A stretch of DNA of 64,000 nucleotides. It comes from Collinsella sp. BG-O-102 (GTDB lineage: Bacteria; Actinomycetota; Coriobacteriia; Coriobacteriales; Coriobacteriaceae). The notes below the pieces were generated by a model. The model searched no databases. It was not told the DNA's origin and was given only the letters and a program-made list of their open reading frames with translations. The stretch is taken from the NCBI RefSeq assembly GCF_023656745.1, contig NZ_JAMOKO010000006.1:62001-126000 (forward strand), read 5' to 3'. This document shows positions 9,280 through 17,700 of the stretch, one piece after another; the first letter of the stretch is position 1, and every line of letters begins with the position of its first letter. Both the position numbers and the translations under genes were made by a program.

Positions 9280-9285
9280 ATTATA
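9280..9285 (-). promoter_or_regulatory. -10 element of the kup promoter
   Basis: On the minus strand a perfect TATAAT lies 36-41 bp before the kup start codon, giving a short leader. No convincing -35 element is visible at 17 bp, so the promoter may depend on an activator. No c-di-AMP riboswitch-sized leader is present. Confidence 0.45.
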
Positions 9286-9367
9286 GGTAATCGGCCCATG
9301 TTTTAATGCACTGTTTTCCCAGCTAGATAAAGATTTATACAGTCTTTAGGCTACCGCGGCGATATGA

Positions 9368-9400
9368 AATGTGACAAAAGGACTGTCCCCTTGTCACATT
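9368..9400. repeat. Dispersed hairpin with GGACTGTCCCC loop (copy 2)
   Basis: Arms AATGTGACAA and TTGTCACATT (9368-9377, 9391-9400) enclose a 13-nt loop AAGGACTGTCCCC. It abuts the stop codon of the nitroreductase gene and may serve as its terminator. A half copy of this type lies at about 36453-36472. Confidence 0.7.
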
Positions 9401-9402
9401 CG

Positions 9403-10251
9403 TCATTTTCCGAGCCAGTTTTTGAACCACCACTCCATGGAGCGGCTCATCTCGGCCATAAAGGGACTAGTGTGTTTGCGGGTGTAGATATCCACCACGC
9501 GCTCGCCCACCTCGCGGGCATGCGGACGGAACATCGCGTCCATCTCGGCCACCTGCGCATCCATGGTCGCGGCATCGGCGCGGCGATAGCGCTCCTCGTG
9601 CACCAGGTTCACCACGGGATGCGCGATCGCCGGGCGCTCCTTACGGGGCGTGCCGATGATGAGCATCGACAGCGGCATGGTATAGGGCGGCAGATCGAGC
9701 AGCTCGGCAACTTCCTCGGCGTTCTCCACGATGTCGCCAATGTAGCAGCTCCCCAGGCCCAGGGCCTCGGCGGCAACCACGGCGTTTTGCGCAGCGATCA
9801 CGGCGTCCTGGGCCGCGATGGCAAAGTCGCCCAAACCCGGCGCGCGGCGGGGCGCCTTGCCCGTGCGCTCGACAAACTCGGGCTCAAAGCAGCCCACGTG
9901 CTCAAACAGATCGATCCACTTGGCATAATCGACCACAAATATTAGTGCCCAGGGCGCCTTGGCGATCATGGGCTGGTGGTCGCACAGGTCGGCCAGACGG
10001 TCCAGCGTAGCCTGCTCGCGAATGCTTACGATGGAATACATCATCATGGCGCCCGCCGACGGCGCGCGACTCGCCGCATGCAGGATCGCCGCACGCTGCT
10101 CGTCGGTCACCGCCACGGGGCGGTCGTCGTCATCACGCGCAAAGGCACGCGTAGACGAGCGATGCTCCAAGATGTCCAGCACCACGTTGCCCGTAGTCTC
10201 GACCGGATAGCCGTGCGTATCCACAGCCTTGGTGCAAACCTGCTCGCTCAT
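9403..10251 (-). CDS. Nitroreductase-family flavoprotein
   Basis: The 282-residue protein matches the nitroreductase/FMN oxidoreductase fold. It has HRSSTRAFA near the N-terminus (FMN phosphate contact), RAPSAGAMMMYSIV, and AAEALGLGSCYIGDI in the dimer/FMN region, followed by a C-terminal extension of about 80 residues with METs and an aromatic end. Such enzymes reduce nitro or quinone compounds with NAD(P)H, and the physiological substrate is unknown. The start ATG follows GATGAGG. It is divergent from the LTA-synthase-like gene. Confidence 0.85.
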   Translation of the reverse strand: MSEQVCTKAVDTHGYPVETTGNVVLDILEHRSSTRAFARDDDDRPVAVTDEQRAAILHAASRAPSAGAMMMYSIVSIREQATLDRLADLCDHQPMIAKAPWALIFVVDYAKWIDLFEHVGCFEPEFVERTGKAPRRAPGLGDFAIAAQDAVIAAQNAVVAAEALGLGSCYIGDIVENAEEVAELLDLPPYTMPLSMLIIGTPRKERPAIAHPVVNLVHEERYRRADAATMDAQVAEMDAMFRPHAREVGERVVDIYTRKHTSPFMAEMSRSMEWWFKNWLGK

Positions 10252-10465
10252 AGCCTCATCCCTGCCATTTCTTTAAGAAGCCTTTACGTTTCCGTGTAAT
10301 TCCCGTCCATTATCGCGCAGGTCGCCACTACATTGCGCCACACCGCCACACGTGCGCGTTAATATGGCTGGTTGTTGTGCGCAGCCACCAATTGCAGCGC
10401 ATATCTTGGTAACAATCGGGTAAACCCCCGCTTTCGTAGGTTTTAAGTTTGTGAGGAGTCTCAGC

Positions 10466-12766
10466 ATGTTCGCTGCCGCCATCTCGCTCGTCGGTCTTGC
10501 GGCGACCGTCTACCTTGTTTTGCGCGAGGCCAAGGCCATTCGCGCTCAGTCGGGCACCGTTGCCAAAAGCGCTCTTGGGTGGAGCGTCGCCTTCGGCCTG
10601 TTCCAGCTCTTTTTGACCATTTGGAGCGCCATTGGCCTCGTCGCGCAAAACGAGCCGCTCGCCTTCGTAATGCTCATCCTGACCAACGCCATCCTCACCG
10701 GCTGCGCTTGGGCCAGCATCGCCCGCGACCGCATCGCCCCGCGCGTCTTTGCGTTCGCCGGGCCCGACGCCCCCGCCCCCACCGGCAAGCTCGCCCGCCT
10801 GCGCGGCGCCTTTGTGGGCAAACCGCTCGTCGCCGCCGTCTTGTGCCTGCTGCTCGCCGGCGTCTTTGCGCTGCTGGGCATGGAGGTCTCGTCCAACCAC
10901 GACTTTACCTGGGTCTACCCCCTGTGCATCCTGCTCGAGTGGGCCATCATCACCACGCTCATGGTCGGCCTGTTCTTCCTGTTCCAGCGCCACGGCGCAG
11001 CTCCCGCGGTCCTGGCCTTTGCCCTCTTTGTCCTGGGCATTGCCGAGTTCTTCGTCATCACGTTTAAATCCATGCCCATCCAGCCGGGCGACCTTTCGGC
11101 CATCTCCACCGCCGCCGCGGTCGCCGGCACCGGCTACACCTTCTCGATCTCACTGTTCTGCGTGCTGTCCATGGGCTTTACCGCCATCGCCATGCTGCTA
11201 TGCGAGTACGCCGGCCTGGTGGCACCGCACCGTCAGAAGGGCGCCGCCAACGCCAAGCGCATGCTGCTCACCAACCTGCTCGTCGCCGTGCTGTGCCTGG
11301 GCGGCGTGACCGCGCACGTCACGCTTATCGACTACTACAACACCCTCGGCATCACCGTCTACACCTGGCGCCCGCTCGAGAGCTACTGGCGCGAGGGCTA
11401 CCTGCCCGCTTTCATTAGCGCAGCGCAGTCCATCAAGCCGCCCAAACCCGCCGACTACTCCGTCGACGATGCCAAGGCCACGCTCAAAAAGTACGCCAAG
11501 GCCTACGACAAGTCCGACGCGGCCAAGAGCGACGAGCGCGCCGCCGCAAAGGAGCAGTTCGACAGCGAGAAGCCCACGGTCATCGCCATCATGAACGAGA
11601 CCTTCTCGGATCTGTCGATCTACCAGAATATGCGCGCCGGCTACGAGGGCCCGCAGTACTTTAAGAACCTGCCCAACTGCCTCAGCCGCGGTAAGCTCTA
11701 CGTGAGCGCCTACGGCGGCGGCACCGCCAATACCGAGTTTGAGTTTATGACCGGCAACTCCATGGCCAACCTGGGCTCGGGCGTGTACCCCTACACCATC
11801 TACAACATGGAAACGACCGGGAACCTGGCAGAGCAATTCAAATCGCTCGGCTATTCCACCACGGCCATGCACCCCAACCACGCGACCAACTGGAACCGCG
11901 AGAACGTCTACAAGGACTTTGGCTTTGACCAGTTCCTGTCTATCAACGATTTCCAGGGCGCCGACACCCTGCGCGGTATGGTGACCGACCAGGCTACCTA
12001 CGACAAGATTCTTGAGCTGCTCGACCAGAACGCCGATCCGCAGTTTATCTTCGACGTGACCATGCAGAACCACTCGGGCTACGATACGGGTCTACTGCCG
12101 GCAGATAAGCAGATGCACCTGAACATCGACACGACCGACCTGGACGCCAAGACTGTCGAGGACGGCACGTTGTCCGATGTCGACGAGTACGTCTCGTGCA
12201 TTGAGCAGTCCGACCAGGCGCTGCGCTACTTCCTCAACGCCCTGAACAAACTCGATCGCAAGGTGGTCGTGGTGTTCTGGGGCGACCATCAGCCGTTCTT
12301 CCCGTCCAAGTTCAACGACAAGTGGTTTACCGACGAGGATGACGCCACCCACCAGGAGCGCTTGTGGCAGACCGACTACATCATTTGGGCCAACTACGAC
12401 GTTGCCGGCTGCGACCAGACAAGCGAGGTCGACGACCTGTCCACCAACTATCTGTCCACCCAGCTGATGCAGCTGATCGGCGCACCTCTCTCCGACTACC
12501 AGAAAGCGCACATGACGCTGCGCGAGTCGCTGCCCGCCATCAACTCCGTCGGCTACGAGGACGCCAGCCTGCGCTGGGCGCTCTCCTCCAACGTCACCGG
12601 TGACGACGACGCCGCCGCGGCTGCCACCAAGGCACGCGAGGATTACGCCAAGATGCAGTACTACGAGATGTTCCGCGACGGCAAGAACGTCTATACGGAG
12701 CACTTCCAGACCGAGGCCAACGAGACCGACCCCAACCTGGCACCGGGTACGACCAAGATCAAGTAG
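10466..12766 (+). CDS. LTA synthase-family membrane phosphoglycerol transferase
   Basis: The 766-residue protein has several N-terminal membrane helices (first about 300 residues) and a C-terminal extracellular sulfatase-fold domain. Catalytic-type segments are PTVIAIMNETFSDL (metal-binding Glu), YGGGTANTEFEFMTG (nucleophilic Thr region as in LtaS) and VVFWGDHQPFF (metal-binding Asp-His). It probably builds or modifies polyglycerol-phosphate-type cell-envelope polymers at the outer face of the membrane. The ATG at 10466 follows GAGGAG; a GTG at 10451 is in frame but lies before that RBS. Which polymer it makes cannot be told. Confidence 0.85.
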   Translation: MFAAAISLVGLAATVYLVLREAKAIRAQSGTVAKSALGWSVAFGLFQLFLTIWSAIGLVAQNEPLAFVMLILTNAILTGCAWASIARDRIAPRVFAFAGPDAPAPTGKLARLRGAFVGKPLVAAVLCLLLAGVFALLGMEVSSNHDFTWVYPLCILLEWAIITTLMVGLFFLFQRHGAAPAVLAFALFVLGIAEFFVITFKSMPIQPGDLSAISTAAAVAGTGYTFSISLFCVLSMGFTAIAMLLCEYAGLVAPHRQKGAANAKRMLLTNLLVAVLCLGGVTAHVTLIDYYNTLGITVYTWRPLESYWREGYLPAFISAAQSIKPPKPADYSVDDAKATLKKYAKAYDKSDAAKSDERAAAKEQFDSEKPTVIAIMNETFSDLSIYQNMRAGYEGPQYFKNLPNCLSRGKLYVSAYGGGTANTEFEFMTGNSMANLGSGVYPYTIYNMETTGNLAEQFKSLGYSTTAMHPNHATNWNRENVYKDFGFDQFLSINDFQGADTLRGMVTDQATYDKILELLDQNADPQFIFDVTMQNHSGYDTGLLPADKQMHLNIDTTDLDAKTVEDGTLSDVDEYVSCIEQSDQALRYFLNALNKLDRKVVVVFWGDHQPFFPSKFNDKWFTDEDDATHQERLWQTDYIIWANYDVAGCDQTSEVDDLSTNYLSTQLMQLIGAPLSDYQKAHMTLRESLPAINSVGYEDASLRWALSSNVTGDDDAAAAATKAREDYAKMQYYEMFRDGKNVYTEHFQTEANETDPNLAPGTTKIK

Positions 12767-12785
12767 CGACACGTCTTAACTGGTT

Positions 12786-12916
12786 CGTCTGCCCGGCGGC
12801 GCGAAACGTAAGGTTCCCTGCTCGGACAGTCCTGCTCGCACGGAGAGCACATTAAGTGCTCTCCGGCTCGTGCGGAACTCGCGATGAACCTTACATTCCG
12901 CGTCGCCGGGCAGACG
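12786..12916. repeat. Large inverted repeat element E1 with inner hairpin
   Basis: Arms of 31 bp (12786-12816, 12886-12916) pair with three mismatches. In the middle sits a perfect 9-bp stem with loop ATTAA (12842-12864). The segments between arm and hairpin (12817-12835 and 12870-12885) are shared with element E2 while the arms are not. It lies just downstream of the LTA-synthase-like gene. The rest of 12767-13469 holds a short hairpin, palindrome array 1 and E2, and no gene is visible. Confidence 0.85.
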
Positions 12917-12969
12917 CCTCGGTGTTGAAGCGCGGCTTGTCATGAAAGCATCCGCAACATATATAAGTT

Positions 12970-12992
12970 GAAGGCCACATTAAGTGGCCTTC
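12970..12992. repeat. Solo 9-bp hairpin with ATTAA loop
   Basis: Arms GAAGGCCAC and GTGGCCTTC enclose ATTAA, identical to the inner hairpin of E2 (13374-13396) but in reverse orientation. The two copies bracket palindrome array 1. Confidence 0.75.
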
Positions 12993-13000
12993 TTTGTATT

Positions 13001-13320
13001 CGGAAAGTGTATCCCGGAATCTGCCTTCGGAATGGGACGCAGTTTCCACTTGAGGGCCTGTCGGGAAAGCGCATCCCACTTCAAGAGTAAATTCCGGGTC
13101 GCACTTTCCGCTAAGGCTCTCAAGCGGAAAGTGCATCCCATTCCAAGCCTTAATTCCGGGACGTAGTTTCCGGACAAGACATCAAACGGAAAGTGGGGAC
13201 CACTCTGAGCGCCGATTCTGGGACACACTTTCCGAAACCCCGCCCATCCGGAAAGCCCGTCCCACTCCGAATACATCCAGGCATAAAATCATCAGCTTAT
13301 TAGGCCTTCTATCAATAAAG
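13001..13320. repeat. Palindrome array 1 (four imperfect palindromes plus conserved tail)
   Basis: Four units follow one another, starting near 13033, 13095, 13157 and 13219. Each has a left arm like TGGGACGCAGTTTCCG, a spacer of about 14 nt and a right arm like CGGAAAGTGCATCCCA. A half unit precedes them at 13001. The units end in a tail (about 13275-13320) containing ATCAGCTTATTAGGCCTTC and ATCAATAAAG. A second array with the same tail and orientation lies at 22763-23050. Confidence 0.85.
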
Positions 13321-13325
13321 AGACA

Positions 13326-13448
13326 CCCTCCCGGGCGGCGGGCACGAAGTTCATCGCGAGTTCCGCACGCAAAGAAGGCCACTTAATGTGGCCTTCGTCT
13401 TGCGCAGGACTGTAGAGCAGGGAACTTCGTGCCCGCCGCCCGGGAGGG
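13326..13448. repeat. Large inverted repeat element E2 with inner hairpin
   Basis: Perfect 27-bp arms (13326-13352, 13422-13448) enclose a 9-bp stem with a 5-nt loop (13374-13396). Read on the minus strand, the inner segments match E1, including a 16-bp identical stretch (13353-13368 versus 12870-12885). It lies directly downstream of the fibre operon and could act as its terminator. Confidence 0.85.
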
Positions 13449-13469
13449 CGTTGCGTTTAGAAGATGGAC

Positions 13470-14168
13470 CTAGCGCTTGTTCCTCCGGGACAAAAGAAGC
13501 GCGGCTATAAAAGCGATGATGGCAAGCGCCAGCAACACCAAAAGCAAAGCGAGCGTGTTGTCGCCCGTTGCCGCCAGACCAAGCAAGCCGGGCTTCTTGC
13601 TGCCAGCAGGTTGTACGGGGATCTTCTCGCCATCGTCTTCGGCGGTGATTTCCCAGCGAATTGCCTTGTTTGCGTCGGCAAGCTCGTTGCCCACCGACGT
13701 CGGGACACTTAGTTGCAAATTGAGTACCGTGCTGCCATCGCTCGTAAACGTTGCGACCTGCGTGGGATAGGCAAACACGCTGCCCGGCGTTCCCGTCTGG
13801 AGCCAACCGGCAGACGCATCGGCCGCCGACGCCGTTAGGGTAATGGGCGACAGCAGATGTGCCGTCTCGTGATCGACAACAGCCCGCACAAACACACGTA
13901 CCTGGGACTTTACACCCGTGGCACGAACCCCAATCTGTTGCTCGCGTACATCGCCGGGCATTAGATCTTTAAAGGCTGGAAACAGATCGGGCTCCCCCGA
14001 GGAGTCCGTCGCTCCCGATACCGTTAGCTGGCGTGCATTTCCGTCATAGGCAATCGTGGGAATGTCAGCAAACGCACGTGCAGGAACGGCGAGCGCGATA
14101 AGGCAGACGATTGCCGCCATCACGCAATGCAAGAAACACGCAACGTCTTTACGAATCGGAGAGGCCAT
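13470..14168 (-). CDS. Secreted protein with C-terminal LAATG-type anchor region
   Basis: The 232-residue protein has an N-terminal signal peptide (VMAAIVCLIALAVPARAFA), an extracellular beta-type region, and a C-terminal anchor. The anchor consists of LAATGD, a hydrophobic helix of about 25 residues, and the basic tail RRNKR. LAxTG is the motif known for class E sortases of actinobacteria, so it may be wall-linked; it could also simply stay in the membrane. The start at 14168 lies 2 nt after the upstream stop. It is the last gene of the fibre operon and may be the anchor or cap of the fibre. Confidence 0.7.
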   Translation of the reverse strand: MASPIRKDVACFLHCVMAAIVCLIALAVPARAFADIPTIAYDGNARQLTVSGATDSSGEPDLFPAFKDLMPGDVREQQIGVRATGVKSQVRVFVRAVVDHETAHLLSPITLTASAADASAGWLQTGTPGSVFAYPTQVATFTSDGSTVLNLQLSVPTSVGNELADANKAIRWEITAEDDGEKIPVQPAGSKKPGLLGLAATGDNTLALLLVLLALAIIAFIAALLLSRRNKR

Positions 14169-14170
14169 AC

Positions 14171-14740
14171 TTACGCACCTCCATGCGGCGGCACCAGCAC
14201 GCCATCCTTGACTGCACAGCCCCATGCCTCTGCAGCTGCATCGCCGGGCGTGGATTGAATTGCCTGGGTCGAAATGTCAACGACCAGGTTCTTCCCATCT
14301 GCCTTCTGCTCAGTCACGCTCTTGATGAGCACATCGGTTTTGCCCATCGGAGCAACGGGAGACGTCCAGTAGTAGTACCCGTCGGACGCGACAACCCAAG
14401 ACGAGGCGGTGTTAGAAGCAGATGCCTTGGACACACTGCCCCACGCAATGACGTAGTCGGTGCCGGCAACTGGTTCATCCCACAGGCGCGCGCCATTCTG
14501 GTCCTGCCAGTAGATATCCACCGCAACACGCAGGTATGCCGGGGCCGAGCCGTTGTTTGTAATCATGACGTTGCTCTTCACATTGCCATCGAGCTTCTCA
14601 TCTACCGAGGGCGCCACCGAACCAAAACCAAACTCGTTGACCAGCACGCCCGTAACCGAAAGCCACGCAAAGGTACCGGCAGCGCCAGCCAACAGGAGAA
14701 CGCCAACAAGGAGGGCGACGATTTGCTTGCGCTTAGTCAT
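14171..14740 (-). CDS. SipW-dependent-type secreted protein
   Basis: The 189-residue protein starts with a SipW-type signal segment (KRKQIVALLVGVLLLAGAAGTFAWLSVTG), followed by a small beta-rich domain (NVMITNNGSAPAYLRVAVDIYW, VDEKLDGNVKSNV) resembling TasA/camelysin proteins. It begins 1 nt after the stop of the giant gene, behind AAGGAGG, so it is translationally coupled. It probably is a minor fibre subunit processed by the signal peptidase encoded upstream. No anchor is seen. Confidence 0.75.
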   Translation of the reverse strand: MTKRKQIVALLVGVLLLAGAAGTFAWLSVTGVLVNEFGFGSVAPSVDEKLDGNVKSNVMITNNGSAPAYLRVAVDIYWQDQNGARLWDEPVAGTDYVIAWGSVSKASASNTASSWVVASDGYYYWTSPVAPMGKTDVLIKSVTEQKADGKNLVVDISTQAIQSTPGDAAAEAWGCAVKDGVLVPPHGGA

Positions 14741-14741
14741 C

Positions 14742-17700
14742 CTAGTCCTCCTTCTTCAGCGTGCCGTTTTTCCAAACATTCTTGGCACGCGAGCCACCAT
14801 CGACCCATTTGTCATTCGCGCGCGTGTTGACGCACGTCACCACGGTGTCGCCCGCACTCGAGGCAGACGAGATGATGAGCTCGGCAGATTTGCCGGGCGC
14901 CTTGCCCGGCGTACTCAGTTCACCCTCGTAGCGCCATGCCCAAGCCGTGTCTTCCTCGACGGTATAGGTGCCCGCCGGAGCAGCAAATTGCACGCTGCCG
15001 ACATACCAGACCTCACCGTTTTCGTCGCGCTGCTCGCTAACTTTCACCTCGACCATGCGCGTCTCGGCAGGAGAACCCTCCGACGCCTTTCGCGTTACCT
15101 TAAAGCGGAACGTTTGCCCCATTGCGCTGGCGTCGGTAGTCTTTTTAACGATCGTCAGCGCATGATTCTGGGTAAATTTGAACACGGCATTACCGGGACC
15201 TTGCTCGCCTTCGCCTGTCTTCTTGGACTCCAGGCGGTTGACCAGGTCGAACGAGCCGCCACCCGAACCCAGACTGTAGAGCGAGACTAACTTGCCGTTC
15301 ACAGGCTTTTCCGCCGCAGAAACGCCCTCTGCACCAGGGCCGTAGCTTGCCTGCGTTACCGTAACAGTCAGTTGCGTCCCCATAAACGGCTTGGCAAAGC
15401 AGACCTTAAACGGCGCATTGTCGGCACTGTCACCGACGGTGTTGGCCGCGGCGGGATCGAGCAGCCACTTAAGCTGCGCGGTCATAGTTACGGGGCTCGC
15501 GGGATCAGACGTATCGTTGGCAACCACGCGATACGTCACAGGATACAGGTCCATGTCACCCTTGACTGGCTCGCCCTTGAACTCATCCCAAGACTTTGCA
15601 GTGCCATCGGCACCCACATATCGCCACTCCAAGAAGAGCTCGCGCTTATCGCCATTGGCAGCAGCCTGTTCATCGAGCAGCGCGACGATCTTGGAGTGGG
15701 CGTCCGGGTCGTACGCCACGGATTTTTGCTCCATCACAGGATTGCCGCTCTCGTCCATTTTGGGAACATCGACCGTGTAGACAAAGCCAGGCTTACCGTC
15801 CTGCGCGCGCTCGTCGCCCGAGTCGACCGTCGCCGTAAAGATGACCGCCCCGTCGACGCTGTGATAGCGCACCTTATACGGCGTGACCTTGTACACCGCG
15901 GTATACGTCGCGCCCTTAAAGGGTTCACTACCCTCGAGGGGATACTTATCGTCTTCGGTCATCAGAGTGTATTTACTATCGGATTCATAGTCACGCGACC
16001 AGCCGACAAAGTCGTACTTGGTGCCATCCTTGTCGACAACCTCAGCTGTAGCTCTTACTTCCAGCGAAATTTGATCGCCAGAGTCGGTGCGCGAAAGAGA
16101 ACGCACGGCATAGGGATCATCCAGATTAGCATCGATATTCGATTGGACAATTACCGCGCTGGCACGGTAGACCGGGTACAGCTCCATGGGGGCGTTGACC
16201 ACCGTGTTTTTAGTCACCATGGAAACGCCGTCCGACCAAACGACATAACCGCTGCTAGGCTCTGGCTTATTATCCGTCCAACCTACGAAGGCGTTGTATG
16301 CGCCCGTTGCAGCATCGATGTCTCCAATGTTATACGTTGGCAGCGGCATGCCATCTTTAAGGTCACCGAGCTTATCGCCCTCTTGGGCAAGCTTGCCGTC
16401 AACGTCGGAGTCGTTGAGATGATACACCACCGCAATGGGCGTGTAGTAGGCCACAAACGTATAGGGCTTTCCGGGCTCCACGGGATAGGAATAGGCATTG
16501 CCGCCCTCGCCCGTCGGCTCAAGTTTCTTTACTGTTCCGTCGGAAAGCTCGATCTCGAGCTTCTTAAGCTGATAGGCGCCACCAGTACCGTCGGCATACA
16601 CCGTCGTCGTAATGTCGGGGCTCACCGTAGCCACCACAGACCCGTCGTCTTGCGTGGTCAGCGTGGGCTTGATATCCCAGTTGGGTACGTTAACCCCATT
16701 AGTTCCGTCAAAGCCCTTGCGGTGCAGGTTGGTGGTGTAGCTAACGTCGTACTTTATGTACACGGGATAGGCATCCTGCCACTGGGTAACCTTGGACGCG
16801 TTGGTCGCCAAGTACGGCGTCGCTTTTTCCGGATCACTTGTCACATAGGGGTCACCGGCAACATCATAGATATAGTTCCAGACGTCAGAATCCTTCTGGA
16901 CCTCGGCGGTCGAAATCCAACCAAGGAACTTATAGCCATCCACGGCCATGTCGGCATCGGTCGGAGAGGCTTCAAGCGTCAGATTGGGATTGACGTCGCC
17001 CTTCTTTCCGCCCTCGGGCTTGTCGTTTACCGTCTGATTGGTATGGATAAACGGATATTTATAGGTGTAGGTGCTATCGGAGCCCAGCAGCAACGGGGCC
17101 TCATAGCGTCGCGTGACACTCTTAACCGAGGCACCGCCCTTGCCATAAAAGCTGACGCTTGTCGTCACCATGGCGCGCATGTAATACTCCGAATCGATGC
17201 CAATCTCGCTCTGAACGGGGTTGCCCACGCAGGTCCAGTATCCGCCTTGACGCTCGAGGGTCCAGAAATTTAAGCGGTATCGCTCGCTCGCCGGCCTAAA
17301 GTAAAACTTCAGCGCTCCTGCGACCCACTCGTCATCCAGCGTGCCCGAACCCGGGAAATCCGTATCGGCAATGACATTTTTTCGGGTATCCGCACCTGTA
17401 TCGTTTTTGACCGTATGCGAATACGCCTTCAAAGGCGCCACGATGAGTGTCTCTGCCCCAAAGCGCCCCTCATTGCATTCGTCCTTATAGTTTTCCTTCA
17501 GTCCGTGATAGACGTGCTCGGGACCCCAGTGCACGATATTCTCCCGCACGTAGCTCGATCCGACCTGCTCGTTGAACGAGGTTTGGTACCCGTTCCACAC
17601 AGAGCAGAGGAGTCTGGATTCCTTATAGGCATCGTTCGTCATAGACTTGACGTAATAATCCACGCGGTACTCAAAGCGCGCGGTATAGGTATGCGGAACG

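Noticed and set aside
9245-9402. c-di-AMP (ydaO) riboswitch before kup
   Set aside because: The leader after the TATAAT box is only about 30 nt, too short for that riboswitch.
13001-13320. CRISPR-like array of palindromic repeats
   Set aside because: The units are imperfect palindromes with short variable spacers of no constant length; no leader or cas genes are present.
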